Source of the DNA: Phaeobacter sp. B1627
GTDB taxonomy: Bacteria > Pseudomonadota > Alphaproteobacteria > Rhodobacterales > Rhodobacteraceae
NCBI RefSeq assembly: GCF_006265095.1
Contig: NZ_VCNK01000028.1
Location: 18,024-82,023 of the forward strand
Length of the DNA: 64,000 nucleotides
Direction of reading: 5' to 3'
The position numbers and the translations under genes were made by a program. Every line of letters starts with the position of its first letter. The first letter of the stretch is position 1. The notes beneath the pieces are model-generated. The model had not been told where the DNA came from and made no database searches. It was given only the letters and a program-made list of their open reading frames with translations. Below are positions 53,900 through 63,977 of the stretch, one piece after another.

Positions 53900-54775
53900 C
53901 TAGCGGGTTGGGATCGGCTCGTCGCCGCGGTAGTCGTAAAAACCCCGTTGCGTCTTGCGTCCCAGCCAGCCGGCCTCGACATATTTGGTCAGCAGCGGGC
54001 AGGGACGGTATTTGGTATCCGCCAACCCGTCATGCAAGACGTTCATGATTGCCAGACAGGTGTCGAGGCCAATGAAATCGGCCAGTTCCAGCGGGCCCAT
54101 GGGGTGATTGGCGCCAAGTTTCATCGACTCGTCGATGGACCGCACGGAGCCGACGCCTTCATAGAGGGTGTAGACGGCCTCGTTGATCATGGGCATCAGG
54201 ATGCGATTGACGATGAAGGCGGGGAAATCTTCGGCGCTGGCGGATGTCTTGCCAAGTTTTTCCACCACGGCCTGACAGGTCTTGAATGTGTCCTCGTCGG
54301 TGGCAATGCCCCGGATCAGCTCGACCAATTGCATCACGGGCACGGGATTCATGAAGTGGAACCCCATGAACCGCTCGGGCCTGTCGGTGCGGCTGGCCAG
54401 CCTGGTGATGGAAATCGACGAGGTATTCGACGTGAGAATCGTATGGGGCTGCAGGTGAGGCAGCAAATCCTCAAAAATTGCTTGTTTTACGGTTTCACGT
54501 TCGGTGGCCGCTTCGATCACTAGGTCGGTTTTGCCCACATCAGCCAGGGACAGGGTGGTCGAAATCCGCCCCATGGCGGCGGTCACTTCGTCGTCCGAAA
54601 TCTTGCCCCGGCTGGCCTGACGGACAAGGTTTTTTTCAATCAGAGACAGCGCGTTGTCGAGAGATTGCTGACTTATGTCATTGAGAACAACATGGAATCC
54701 GGACAGTGCCATGACGTGGGCAATCCCGTTCCCCATCTGACCTGCACCGATTACCCCGACTTGTTTCACGTCCAT
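53900..54775 (-). CDS. 3-hydroxybutyryl-CoA dehydrogenase
   Basis: 291 aa. N-terminal NAD fold GVIGAGQMGNGIAHVMAL and C-terminal 3HCDH domain with FMNPVPVMQLVELIRG and LGANHPMGPLELADFIGLD. Interconverts acetoacetyl-CoA and 3-hydroxybutyryl-CoA, for PHB turnover or the ethylmalonyl-CoA pathway. Start ATG 54775; the upstream stretch is not family-like. Near etfBA as in many Rhodobacterales. Confidence 0.95.
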   Translation of the reverse strand: MDVKQVGVIGAGQMGNGIAHVMALSGFHVVLNDISQQSLDNALSLIEKNLVRQASRGKISDDEVTAAMGRISTTLSLADVGKTDLVIEAATERETVKQAIFEDLLPHLQPHTILTSNTSSISITRLASRTDRPERFMGFHFMNPVPVMQLVELIRGIATDEDTFKTCQAVVEKLGKTSASAEDFPAFIVNRILMPMINEAVYTLYEGVGSVRSIDESMKLGANHPMGPLELADFIGLDTCLAIMNVLHDGLADTKYRPCPLLTKYVEAGWLGRKTQRGFYDYRGDEPIPTR

Positions 54776-54931
54776 GATGGTTGGCCTTTCATTGTGCCTG
54801 CGGCGGGATACTACCGGCTTCGCGGTCGCAGAAACAAGCCGATAGGAGGAGTTTTCAGCAAAATTGCTGATTAGCAGTTTGGAAAGATTCCGACGCCAAT
54901 ATGGCACTTGGGTGAAAAAGTGGTGGAAGAA

Positions 54932-55756
54932 ATGAGTTATGAACTCAAAAGCGTCGACGCATTTGTCGGCGAGCTGTGCAGCTACGGCGATTCCAGGCTA
55001 CGGGTCCGGGGACCTGCTCGCGAATTACGGGATCCCTATATCAGTTTCATGGGAAGTACCGAAGTGTTTGGCCGCTTTGTCGAGCGGCCCTTTCCGCAAG
55101 GTGCGGAAAATCAGGTTGGGCTTTCCTGCATCAATCTGGGTGGAGTCAATGCGGGGGTGGATACATTCCTGCAGGACGATTCCCTGCTGGAGATCGCCGC
55201 ACGAGGGGAGCTGACGGTATTGCAGGTAATGGGGGCGCAAAACCTGACCAATAGTTTCTACAAGGTCCATCCGCGCCGGAATGACCGGTTCCTTCGGGCC
55301 TATGATGCTTTGTCTCACCTGTTTCCCGAGGTCGATTTCACCGACTTTCATTTCAACAAACATTTGCTGAACTCCCTGCGGGCGGTGTCGGGCGAGCGGT
55401 TCGACCGTCTGCGGAGGGATCTTCAGGCCACCTGGTCCACACGCATGACCCGTCTGATCGCTGCGTTGGACGGGCGTGTGGTGCTTTTGTGGTTGCGATA
55501 CGACGTTGGCACGGCGGTCTCGCTCGGGGCTTCGCCAACGCTGGTGACCGAGGCCATGATCGACGGGCTGCGGCCGCGCGTTGCGGGTGTGATCGAACTG
55601 GAAGTGTCGACTGCGGAACAGGCAGAGGACATCACGGGCATGATTTTCGGTCCGATGGAGCTGCCCACAGCCCGGCTCATGCTGGGGCCCAAGGAACACG
55701 ACCGGATCGCGGATGCGGTGGCGGCGCGATTGCTGAAATTCATGGCTGCGGCCTGA
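54932..55756 (+). CDS. DUF6473 family protein
   Basis: 274 aa. Begins MSYELKSVDAFVGELCSYG, then FMGSTEVFGRFVERPFPQ and INLGGVNAGVDTFLQD, which I assign to DUF6473, a family found largely in Rhodobacterales. SGNH-like fold is suggested by the N-terminal Gly-Ser motif but catalytic residues are not clear. Divergent from hbd. Function unknown. Confidence 0.75.
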   Translation: MSYELKSVDAFVGELCSYGDSRLRVRGPARELRDPYISFMGSTEVFGRFVERPFPQGAENQVGLSCINLGGVNAGVDTFLQDDSLLEIAARGELTVLQVMGAQNLTNSFYKVHPRRNDRFLRAYDALSHLFPEVDFTDFHFNKHLLNSLRAVSGERFDRLRRDLQATWSTRMTRLIAALDGRVVLLWLRYDVGTAVSLGASPTLVTEAMIDGLRPRVAGVIELEVSTAEQAEDITGMIFGPMELPTARLMLGPKEHDRIADAVAARLLKFMAAA

Positions 55757-56058
55757 CGCCCGGCCTCTTCCCCCGCGCGCTCAGTCAGTCTCGCACAATC
55801 TCCTCGTACTGCCTCGCCGCCTGGCGGAGGCCCCGCGTGCGCTTGCGGGGGCGCCCTCTGGCCGCCGCGCCAGCGCCTCGTCGCGTAGCGACTATGGGCC
55901 AGGAAATGGGTCAGAAGAAAATGGGCAGACGTAAACCGGGCCAGACGTAGAATGAGCCAAACGTAAAACGGGTCGGAGGTATACGGCGCCGGACGGAAAA
56001 AAGGCCCACGCAGCGCGGGGACCTTTCTCGATTTCAAACGGTCCGAGCCCTTTCGGGA
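55757..56058. other. Intergenic region DUF6473-etfA
   Basis: 302 bp between convergent genes, no gene seen. Degenerate repeats of about 17 bp containing CAGACGTA/CAAACGTA (55919-55980) and the etfA terminator lie here. Confidence 0.55.
55997..56026 (-). terminator. Terminator of etfBA
   Basis: On the minus strand AAAGGTCCCCGC pairs (with a GU pair and one mismatch) with GCGTGGGCCTTT and is followed by further T. Confidence 0.75.
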
Positions 56059-56988
56059 TCAGCCGAGTTTCTCGGTCAGCTCGGGCACGGCCTGGAACAG
56101 ATCCGCGACCAGACCAAAGTCGGCAACCTGGAAGATCGGCGCTTCTTCGTCCTTGTTGATCGCGACGATGATCTTGGAGTCTTTCATCCCGGCGAGGTGC
56201 TGGATCGCACCGGAGATGCCAACCGCGACATAGAGGTTCGGCGCCACGACCTTGCCGGTCTGACCCACCTGCCAGTCATTCGGAGCAAACCCGGAATCGA
56301 CGGCGGCACGGGAGGCCCCAACCGCCGCGCCCAGCTTGTCCGCCAGCGCTTCGATGATTTTGAAATCCTCTTCGGAACCGACACCACGGCCACCGGACAC
56401 AACCACACCCGCAGAGGTCAGCTCCGGGCGGTCGCTCTCGGCAACTTTATCCTCGACCCAGGAGGACAGACCGGGATTGTCAACGGCACCGATGCTGTCG
56501 ACAGCGGCCGAGCCGCCTTCGCCCGCCGCGTCAAACGTGGATGTCCGGAAGGAGATCACTTTTGTCGCGTCGGCGGATTTGACGACCTGGATTGCATTGC
56601 CGGCATAGATCGGACGTTCGAAGGTATCGGCGTCAACCACTGCGGTCACATCGGAGAGGACCATGACATCCAGAAGGGCTGCCACGCGGGGCAGGATGTT
56701 CTTGGCATCGGTGGTCGCAGGCGCCACGATGTGGCTGTAGTCTGATGCCAGCGAGACGATCAGGGCAGCGGTCGGTTCCGCCAGACGGTGCCCGAGGCTT
56801 TCATCCTCGGCAACCAGGACCTTGGTCACTCCGGCGATCTTGGCAGCGGCCTCACCCGCCGCAGCAGCAGAGGCACCGGCGCAGAGAACGGTCACATCGC
56901 CCAAAGGTTGAGCGGCAGAGATGGCCTTGGCGGTGGCGTCGAAGGCCAGCTCACCATTGGTGACTTCGGCAAGGAGAAGAACAGCCAT
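56059..56988 (-). CDS. etfA: Electron transfer flavoprotein alpha subunit
   Basis: 309 aa. FAD-binding C-terminal domain with [29 protein letters not shown] and [22 protein letters not shown], the classical EtfA signature. Translational start overlaps etfB stop (TAATG). With EtfB it carries electrons from acyl-CoA dehydrogenases such as Mcd to ETF-QO. Confidence 0.97.
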   Translation of the reverse strand: MAVLLLAEVTNGELAFDATAKAISAAQPLGDVTVLCAGASAAAAGEAAAKIAGVTKVLVAEDESLGHRLAEPTAALIVSLASDYSHIVAPATTDAKNILPRVAALLDVMVLSDVTAVVDADTFERPIYAGNAIQVVKSADATKVISFRTSTFDAAGEGGSAAVDSIGAVDNPGLSSWVEDKVAESDRPELTSAGVVVSGGRGVGSEEDFKIIEALADKLGAAVGASRAAVDSGFAPNDWQVGQTGKVVAPNLYVAVGISGAIQHLAGMKDSKIIVAINKDEEAPIFQVADFGLVADLFQAVPELTEKLG

Positions 56989-57746
56989 TATACAGCCCCC
57001 ACTTCTTTGAGTTTCGCAACCAGCTCGTCCACGGATCCGACAATGATGCCGGCGGCGCGGGCATCGGGCTCTTTGGTTTCGACCACGGTCAGCCGTGGCG
57101 TGACGTCGACGCCGTAATCGGCGGCGGTCTTTTTATCGAGCGGTTTCTTCTTTGCCTTCATGATGTTCGGCAGCGATGCGTAGCGTGGCTCGTTCAGGCG
57201 CAGGTCGACGGTGACGATGGTTGGCATTTTGACCGAAATCGTCTGCAGGCCGCCGTCTACCTCGCGCGTGACCTTCGCGGTGTCGCCTTCGATATCCAGC
57301 TCGGAGGCAAAGGTCGCCTGGGACCAGCCAAGCAGAGCCGACAGCATCTGGCCGGTGGCGTTCATGTCATTGTCGATCGCCTGCTTGCCAGCCAGCACGA
57401 GGCCGGGCTGTTCTTCTTCGACGACCTTGGCAAGGATCTTGGCAACCGCGAGCGGCTCGATGTCGGTGTGGACATCGTCGGCAGCGACGACCAAAATCGC
57501 GCGGTCGGCACCCATGGCCAGCGCGGTGCGCAGGGTTTCCTGAGCTTTTTCAACGCCGATGGAGACGGCGATGACCTCTTCCGCCTTACCCGCTTCCTTG
57601 AGGCGGATGGCCTGTTCGACGGCAATCTCGTCGAATGGGTTCATCGACATTTTAACGTTGGCGAGATCAACACCGCTGCCGTCCGCATTCACGCGAACCT
57701 TCACGTTGTAGTCAATCACGCGTTTGACAGGTACGAGTACCTTCAT
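56988..57746 (-). CDS. etfB: Electron transfer flavoprotein beta subunit
   Basis: 252 aa. [36 protein letters not shown] and [23 protein letters not shown] are diagnostic. AGGAGAAA ribosome site. First gene of etfBA. Confidence 0.97.
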   Translation of the reverse strand: MKVLVPVKRVIDYNVKVRVNADGSGVDLANVKMSMNPFDEIAVEQAIRLKEAGKAEEVIAVSIGVEKAQETLRTALAMGADRAILVVAADDVHTDIEPLAVAKILAKVVEEEQPGLVLAGKQAIDNDMNATGQMLSALLGWSQATFASELDIEGDTAKVTREVDGGLQTISVKMPTIVTVDLRLNEPRYASLPNIMKAKKKPLDKKTAADYGVDVTPRLTVVETKEPDARAAGIIVGSVDELVAKLKEVGAV

Positions 57747-58021
57747 TTGACGTTTCTCCTTAACAATCGGGTCCCGCCCGCGCGGGCCCCATGAGTGCTC
57801 TCGGGGTGTTGATACCGGCTCGATGAGAGCGGCAACAGAGTAAAATCGTCACGTTTTGGCTCCGGGACGTCGCGTTTGCGAAAAGAGCGTTGTTTTTCGT
57901 TGCGGAACTTTTCGGTATCTGCCGCTGAAACAGCACCCTGAAACGCGTCGGCCTGCGTCAATGAGGTGGATGTTTGCGGAAACATTGACGAATCGTCTGG
58001 TCGTTGCACCGCATCGGTCGC

Positions 58022-58594
58022 TCAGAGATTGGCCCCCGGAACCCAGAGCACATCGTCCCTGCCGCCGTCATTGGCGACGCGGGAGGCGACGAAAAACCAA
58101 TCGGATAGCCGGTTGAGGTAGATCAGAACCGCTTCGTTCACGTCTTCCACCGTGGCCAGCTCCGTCGTGAGCCGCTCGGCACGGCGCGCCACCGTCCGGC
58201 AGACGTGCAGATGCGCCGCCAATGCGCCGCCTCCGGGCAAAACGAAGCTGCGCAGGGGCTTCAGATCCTTGTTCATGGCGTCAATCTCGGCCTCGAGCCG
58301 ATCCACGTGGCTCGGGGAGATGCGCAGCGGCGGATATTCGGCTTCGGCGTCCAGATGCATGTCCGGACGGCAGAGGTCGGCACCCAGATCAAACAGATCG
58401 TTCTGGATCCGGGCCAGGGCCGCATCCATATCTCCGCTCGCCGCCAGCCGGGCAACGCCCACCTGTGCGTTCAGCTCGTCCGAGGTGCCATAGGCCGTGA
58501 CGCGGGCGGAATGTTTCGCCACCCGCGTGCCATTGCCAAGCGCCGTGTCGCCCTTGTCGCCGGTGCGGGTGTAGATCTTGTTCAGGACCACCAT
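58022..58594 (-). CDS. Cob(I)alamin adenosyltransferase (PduO type)
   Basis: 190 aa. YTRTGDKGDTALGNGTRVAKHS and YGTSDELNAQVG at the N-terminus and RRAERLTTELATV...YLNRLSDWFFVASR at the C-terminus identify the PduO ATR. Makes adenosylcobalamin for mutases (for example ethylmalonyl-CoA mutase) or reductases. Three bases after the HIG1 gene, so co-transcribed. Confidence 0.95.
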   Translation of the reverse strand: MVVLNKIYTRTGDKGDTALGNGTRVAKHSARVTAYGTSDELNAQVGVARLAASGDMDAALARIQNDLFDLGADLCRPDMHLDAEAEYPPLRISPSHVDRLEAEIDAMNKDLKPLRSFVLPGGGALAAHLHVCRTVARRAERLTTELATVEDVNEAVLIYLNRLSDWFFVASRVANDGGRDDVLWVPGANL

Positions 58595-58597
58595 GGG

Positions 58598-58801
58598 TTA
58601 ATTTCCTCCTCCCGAGAAATAGACAAAGGCCACCATCAGCACGACGGCGAGGAATTGGAAGAAAATGCGCAACCGCATCATCTTGTTGCCGTTCCTGCGG
58701 TTGAAATCGCCGCCGACACCAAAGCCGCCGATGCCGATTGCCAGCGCCGCGACCACCGCGGCCATGGCGAGAATGCCCAATATATAGAGTGGAGAGCCCA
58801 T
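58598..58801 (-). CDS. HIG1-domain two-TM small protein
   Basis: 67 aa. Two membrane helices (ILGILAMAAVVAALAIGIGG, FFQFLAVVLMVAFVYFSGGG) flank a polar loop ending NKMMRLRIFFQF, the HIG1 motif. HIG1 proteins associate with respiratory complexes in mitochondria; here the partner is unknown. Start MGSPLYILG at 58801. Confidence 0.85.
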   Translation of the reverse strand: MGSPLYILGILAMAAVVAALAIGIGGFGVGGDFNRRNGNKMMRLRIFFQFLAVVLMVAFVYFSGGGN

Positions 58802-58873
58802 CGTCTGTCTGGTCCTTTGTTGTGCTGCCACCTGCGGCGCGCATGTGCTGCGGCTGTTCGGGCCGTGATGCGT

Positions 58874-59704
58874 CTATCTATAGCGCAGGAGAATGCGGTC
58901 AATTGTCCGGGTGCCGAGAATTCGGCGCAGGGTGCCTGCGATATAGGTCGGAGTGGTGACGTAATAGCGAGGGCGGGGGCGCTTTGATTGCAGCGCGTGG
59001 GCAAGTTTTTGTGCCACGGCCGAGGGCGGAAGTTCAAAGGGGTCCGGGCCGTTTGAGGCATAGAGCCGCTTCAGCAGGCTGTCCTGATAGAGGGCGCGAA
59101 GCGGGGAGGATTGCCAGTCGATGTGTTTCTCAAAGTGGGGAATGGAGTTTTGTCGGATATTCGATGTCACCGGCCCCGGTTCGATCAGGCTGACATGGAT
59201 GCCTGTGCCGCTGAGTTCCAGCCGCAGCGTATCGGTGAGCCCTTCGAGGGCGAATTTGGTGGCGGCGTAGGCCCCGCGCCACGGGTAGGATACCAGCCCC
59301 AGCACCGAGGAATTCTGCACGATGCGCCCGTGACCCTGCGCCCGCATGACCGGGATGACCTGCCGGGTCAGCTCATGCCAGCCAAAGAAATTGACCTCGA
59401 AAATCTCGCGCAGACCCTCGGTCGGCAGATCCTCGACCGCGCCGGGCAACCCATGTGCGCCATTGTTGAAGAGCCCGTCCAGGGTCCCGCCGGTGGCTGC
59501 CAGAACCTCTTTGAGGCCGTCGCGGATGCTTGCAGGGTCGCTGTAGTCGATGCGGGGGCTATCAAAGCCTGCGGCCTGCATCTTGTCGCAGTCCGCCTGA
59601 CTGCGGCAGGAGGCGAAAACGCGCCATCCGCAGGCCCGCATATGATGGGCGGCCGCCTGGCCGATGCCGGACGAACAGCCGGTAATCAGAAGTGTCTTGG
59701 TCAT
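58874..59704 (-). CDS. Short-chain dehydrogenase/reductase
   Basis: 276 aa. NAD(P) motif TGCSSGIG, structural NNGAHG, and catalytic Tyr/Lys in GAYAATKFALEG. Long C-terminal region RYYVTTPTYIAGTLRRIL. Start MTKTLLITG at 59704. Substrate unknown. Confidence 0.9.
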   Translation of the reverse strand: MTKTLLITGCSSGIGQAAAHHMRACGWRVFASCRSQADCDKMQAAGFDSPRIDYSDPASIRDGLKEVLAATGGTLDGLFNNGAHGLPGAVEDLPTEGLREIFEVNFFGWHELTRQVIPVMRAQGHGRIVQNSSVLGLVSYPWRGAYAATKFALEGLTDTLRLELSGTGIHVSLIEPGPVTSNIRQNSIPHFEKHIDWQSSPLRALYQDSLLKRLYASNGPDPFELPPSAVAQKLAHALQSKRPRPRYYVTTPTYIAGTLRRILGTRTIDRILLRYR

Positions 59705-59735
59705 CTGGATCCCCGAGAAAGCCTCCGGAACCGAG

Positions 59736-60386
59736 TTATGACCCTTTCGCGCTGAGCAGGGAAGCGGCAATCCAGCCGACATCACCGGTGCGCGGATTTT
59801 CCAGCAAAGCCCAGCCGGAGGGATCTTCGTTCAGAACCCTGACCTGATCGCCGGCCAAAAGCTGGGTCATCACCGGAAATTGGGTGCTCGGGCCGAGGCG
59901 GATATTGGCCCGGGACGCGCGAATGCGACGGACATCGCCCTTGGGTTCGGGGGTGGCGAGGTTGACAATGGGGGTGGTCGCCGGTTCCGCCGTAATGGCG
60001 CTCAGCCCGCCTTCGAGGGCGCCGATCTGCAGACCATTCGCCTTGAAGGTCAGCAGTGCGGTGTCCGCCGAGGTCGGCGACTGTGGCTGGGCGACGCGGA
60101 TTGCGGCCGGGGTCGGCACCTCGGCCGTGGCGGTCGGCTGTGGCGCGCTTGTCGGGGTGAGCCCGGTGATCGGAGAGGAGCCGTAGCGGGTCAGAACCGG
60201 CGTGGCCGAGGTGGTTTCAACCGGCGTTCCGATGATCCGGTCGCGCGGCAGCGGTGCAATTTCCCGGGCTTCGGCGAGGTCGGCAGCAGCGACCGGAGGC
60301 TCGGGCGGGGTGAAATCGGCGCCGCCGCTAAGCTCATAGAAGCCGAGCGCCAACCCAGCAAAAGACACAATCAAAAACCGCGACAT
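59736..60386 (-). CDS. SH3-domain protein with N-terminal membrane/signal segment
   Basis: 216 aa. A hydrophobic N-terminus (FLIVSFAGLALGFYEL), a long low-complexity Pro/Thr/Ala region, and a bacterial SH3 domain at the end (RASRANIRLGPSTQFPVMTQLLAGDQVRVL ... GWALLENPRTGDVGWIAASLL). Probably exported or anchored with a peptidoglycan-facing SH3. Family common in Rhodobacterales. Confidence 0.82.
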   Translation of the reverse strand: MSRFLIVSFAGLALGFYELSGGADFTPPEPPVAAADLAEAREIAPLPRDRIIGTPVETTSATPVLTRYGSSPITGLTPTSAPQPTATAEVPTPAAIRVAQPQSPTSADTALLTFKANGLQIGALEGGLSAITAEPATTPIVNLATPEPKGDVRRIRASRANIRLGPSTQFPVMTQLLAGDQVRVLNEDPSGWALLENPRTGDVGWIAASLLSAKGS

Positions 60387-60733
60387 TGCGCGCACTCCTC
60401 AAATATCACCGAACCACTCACCAATGCAAAACAACGCTTCCCGCCGCCTGAGGGCCCGTATCTTCCATGTTGCATCCACCATTCCCGTAAAGAACACGTG
60501 AGTCGGGTGAATGTTCCGCAAAAAATCGCGGGAATCGCCTGTTCGTTGCCCAATACTGCACGATTCTGGTGCCCCGCCGAGGGGAGAGCCGGCGCAATCC
60601 TCCCCCGAAAGACCCATTTGCTGGCCGCATGTGGCGTTCCGAGAAGGGCACGGCAGACACGACGTACCTTTGATCTGTTGAAAACCGTTGAAGGCCGCTT
60701 GCCGCCCGGCGAGGGGAACAGTATCAGGATTTC
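60387..60733. other. Intergenic region SH3 gene-parC
   Basis: 347 bp of divergent promoter region. I saw no credible gene and no clear repeat or operator. Confidence 0.5.
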
Positions 60734-63082
60734 ATGACCGATATGGCAGATGACCCCACTCCCCCCGACGCGCCGCAAAATGGCGAAATTCTGGAACCGC
60801 TGCGCCGCGCGATTGGTGAGCGGTATCTGACCTATGCGCTGAGCACGATCATGCACCGTGCCCTGCCGGATGCCCGTGACGGGCTGAAGCCGGTGCACCG
60901 ACGCATTCTCTACGCGATGAGCAGGCTGCGTCTGTCCTCGACCGGTGGCTTCCTGAAATCGGCAAAGATCTCGGGCGATACGATGGGGGATTTCCACCCC
61001 CACGGAGACGCTGCGATCTATGATGCGATGGCGCGTCTGGCGCAGGATTTCAACGTCCGCTACCCGCTGGTGGACGGGCAGGGCAACTTCGGCAACGTCG
61101 ACGGCGACAATCCGGCGGCCTCGCGCTACACCGAAGCGCGCATGACCTTCATCGCCGAAGCGATGCTGGACGGGCTGGCCGAGGATGCGGTTGATTTTCG
61201 CGACAACTATGACGGTCGCCTGCAGGAGCCGGCGGTTCTGCCTGCGACCTTTCCCAATATTCTGGCCAACGGCTCGTCTGGCATTGCGGTGGGGATGGCG
61301 ACAAATATCCCGCCCCACAACATTGCAGAGCTGATTGACGCCTGTGTGCATCTGATCAAATCGCCGAATGCGGCGGATGACACGCTGTTGCAATATGTGC
61401 CGGGTCCGGATTTTCCGACCGGCGGCGTGATCGTCGAGCCACCGGAGAGCATTGCCCAGTCCTATCGCACCGGGCGCGGGTCGTTCCGGCTGCGGGCCAC
61501 CCATGAGGTGGAGGATCTGGGCCGGGGCCAGTGGCAGATCGTCGTCACCGAGATCCCCTATCAGGTCCAGAAATCAAAGCTGATCGAAAAAATCGCGGAG
61601 CTGATCCAGACCAAGAAGGTGCCGATTCTTGCCGATGTGCGCGATGAAAGCGCCGAGGATATCCGGATCATTCTGGAACCCAAGTCCAAGAATGTGGACC
61701 CGGACGTCCTGATGGGGATGATGTATCGCAATTCCGATCTGGAAGTGCGGTTCTCGCTCAATATGAACGTGCTGATCGACGGCGTGACGCCCAAGGTCTG
61801 TTCCATGAAAGAGGTGCTGCGCGCCTTTCTGGACCACCGGCGCGACGTGCTGGGGCGCCGGTCGCGGCACCGGATGGCCAAGATCGATCACCGGTTGGAG
61901 GTGCTCGACGGGTTCATCATCGCGTTTTTGAACCTCGACCGGGTGATTGACATCATTCGCTATGACGAGGATCCCAAGGCGGCGCTGATGCGTGAACAAT
62001 GGGATATAGATCACAGGCGTGCCCTGACCGAGGCGGATTATGTGACCCCGGCCGCCGGTGTCGGTGAGCTGTCAGAGGTGCAGGCCGAAGCGATCCTCAA
62101 CATGCGTCTGCGGTCGCTGCGCAAGCTCGAAGAGATCGAGCTGGTGCGCGAACGGGATGCGCTGCGGGCGGAACGCGCCGGGCTGGAGGAGCTGCTGGGA
62201 TCGGAAGACCTGCAGTGGAAGAAGATCACGGAACAGCTCCGGGACACCAAGAAGCAATTCGGCAAGGATTACGAGGGCGGCGCCCGACGCACCCGCTTTG
62301 CCGAGGCGGGCGAGGTCGAGGAGGTGCCGCTGGAGGCGATGATCGACCGTGAGCCGATTACCGTGGTCTGCAGCCAGATGGGCTGGGTCCGGGCGATGAC
62401 CGGCCATATCGACCTGACCCGCGAGTTGAAATTCAAGGATGGCGACGGGCCGCGGTTCGTTTTTCATGCTGAGACCACCGACCGGCTGCTGGCGTTTGGC
62501 TCCAACGGGCGCTTCTACACGATTTCGGCGGCGAACCTGCCCGGTGGGCGCGGCATGGGAGAGCCGCTGCGTCTGATGGTGGACCTGCCCAACGAGGTGG
62601 AGCTGGTGGACCTCTTCATCCACAATCCCGAGGGGCGGCTTCTGGTGGCGTCGGATGCGGGCAACGGGTTTGTCTGCGCCGAGAAGGAAATCGTGGCCCA
62701 GACCCGTGGCGGCAAACAGGTGCTGAACGTCAAGGGCGATGAACGGGCCCGGATCTGTATCCCGGTGACGGGCGATCATGTTGCCGTGGTGTCGGAAAAC
62801 GGCAAATTCCTCGTGTTCTCGATCGAGGAAATGCCCGAGCTGACCCGTGGCAAGGGGGTGCGGCTGCAGAAATACCAGATGGCGCGGGGCCGTCAGGGCG
62901 CGTTGGAGCTGGATGGCGGCCTGTCGGATGTCACCACCTTCAATTGGGATGAGGGCCTGCAGTGGGAAATGGGCGGCGGCAAAACCCGCCACGAGACCGA
63001 CCTTGGCCAGTGGCTTGGCAAACGGGCCGGCGTGGGCAAACGCCCCCCCTATGGGTTCCCCAAGGACTACAAATTCAAATAG
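60734..63082 (+). CDS. parC: DNA topoisomerase IV subunit A
   Basis: 782 aa. N-terminal winged-helix/tower region starts [34 protein letters not shown]; the active-site tyrosine lies in [10 protein letters not shown]; the C-terminal part is a beta-pinwheel with degenerate blades, lacking a clear GyrA box, which favours ParC over GyrA. Decatenates daughter chromosomes together with ParE. Confidence 0.95.
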   Translation: MTDMADDPTPPDAPQNGEILEPLRRAIGERYLTYALSTIMHRALPDARDGLKPVHRRILYAMSRLRLSSTGGFLKSAKISGDTMGDFHPHGDAAIYDAMARLAQDFNVRYPLVDGQGNFGNVDGDNPAASRYTEARMTFIAEAMLDGLAEDAVDFRDNYDGRLQEPAVLPATFPNILANGSSGIAVGMATNIPPHNIAELIDACVHLIKSPNAADDTLLQYVPGPDFPTGGVIVEPPESIAQSYRTGRGSFRLRATHEVEDLGRGQWQIVVTEIPYQVQKSKLIEKIAELIQTKKVPILADVRDESAEDIRIILEPKSKNVDPDVLMGMMYRNSDLEVRFSLNMNVLIDGVTPKVCSMKEVLRAFLDHRRDVLGRRSRHRMAKIDHRLEVLDGFIIAFLNLDRVIDIIRYDEDPKAALMREQWDIDHRRALTEADYVTPAAGVGELSEVQAEAILNMRLRSLRKLEEIELVRERDALRAERAGLEELLGSEDLQWKKITEQLRDTKKQFGKDYEGGARRTRFAEAGEVEEVPLEAMIDREPITVVCSQMGWVRAMTGHIDLTRELKFKDGDGPRFVFHAETTDRLLAFGSNGRFYTISAANLPGGRGMGEPLRLMVDLPNEVELVDLFIHNPEGRLLVASDAGNGFVCAEKEIVAQTRGGKQVLNVKGDERARICIPVTGDHVAVVSENGKFLVFSIEEMPELTRGKGVRLQKYQMARGRQGALELDGGLSDVTTFNWDEGLQWEMGGGKTRHETDLGQWLGKRAGVGKRPPYGFPKDYKFK

Positions 63083-63267
63083 CGGCAGTTTCCTGCCCGG
63101 ACCCCGTCTGAACATGTGGCCCCTGCGCAACCGCGCGGGGGTTCGCCGTTGTGCGGGTTTACCCCGGGCAAAGACCCGGTTTATCACTTGACGGCCCAAC
63201 CTGGCGACCCGACTTGATACCCCGACTTGGCTGCCAATTCTTGTTCCGACTGAAAAAGAGAGACTTC

Positions 63268-63864
63268 ATGATCCGCACGTTTGCCCTGGTGGCCCTGACA
63301 GTTCTGGTGACGGCCTGTACCGCGCCGACCCCCGACGATGACCTGCGTGATCTGGGCGCGTTCAGCCTCGGCCACAATATCGTTGTGGCGCCCAAAGTGC
63401 AGAAGGTTCCGGGATCGCGCCCGGTCGAGCCTCAGGAATGGGTCGATCTGCTGACCAATGAAGTGGGCGCCCGGTTCTCTCGCTACGAGGGAGAAAAGCT
63501 CTATCATTTCGGGATCAGTGTCGAAGGGTTCTTTGTGGCGCCCGGTGGGGTGCCGCTGATCCTCAGTCCCAAATCGGTTCTGGCCGTCAAGGTGACCGTC
63601 TGGGACGATGCGGAGAACAAGAAACTGAATGCCGAGCCAGAGACCTTTACCGTGTTTGAAACCACCTCGGGCGAAAGCTTCCTGCTGGGCTCGGGCAATT
63701 CCCGCACCCGCGAGGAACAGATGATGGGCCTGGCGCGCAACGCCGTGCGCGAGATCGAGATCTGGATGGCAGAGCAGCATGCGGAGAACGGCTGGTTTGA
63801 CCGAGAGGGCAATGCGACGCCAGGGTCCGCCGCCATTGCAGCCACGCCTGAGGTCGGCGAATAA
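63268..63864 (+). CDS. Putative lipoprotein of unknown function
   Basis: 198 aa. Signal with lipobox LVTAC, then a beta-rich body with FGISVEGFFVAPGGVPLILSPKSVLAV. Start ATG 63268; the upstream open frame has no signal peptide. Between parC and tuf; no domain recognised. Confidence 0.82.
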   Translation: MIRTFALVALTVLVTACTAPTPDDDLRDLGAFSLGHNIVVAPKVQKVPGSRPVEPQEWVDLLTNEVGARFSRYEGEKLYHFGISVEGFFVAPGGVPLILSPKSVLAVKVTVWDDAENKKLNAEPETFTVFETTSGESFLLGSGNSRTREEQMMGLARNAVREIEIWMAEQHAENGWFDREGNATPGSAAIAATPEVGE

Positions 63865-63887
63865 CCCGTTTGTCAAGAACGAACCGC

Positions 63888-63916
63888 TTGATTTTTGCGC
63901 GCAAACCAAATAAGCC
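63888..63916 (+). promoter_or_regulatory. Candidate promoter before tuf
   Basis: TTGATT (63888-63893), 17 bp, TAAGCC (63911-63916). The spacer holds the perfect palindrome TTTGCGCGCAAA. Match is moderate. Confidence 0.4.
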
Positions 63917-63977
63917 GCGCGCGCAGAGGAAACCCGGGTCCGACAAGACCCCCCAATTGTCAAAAGGCGCCTAAGCA

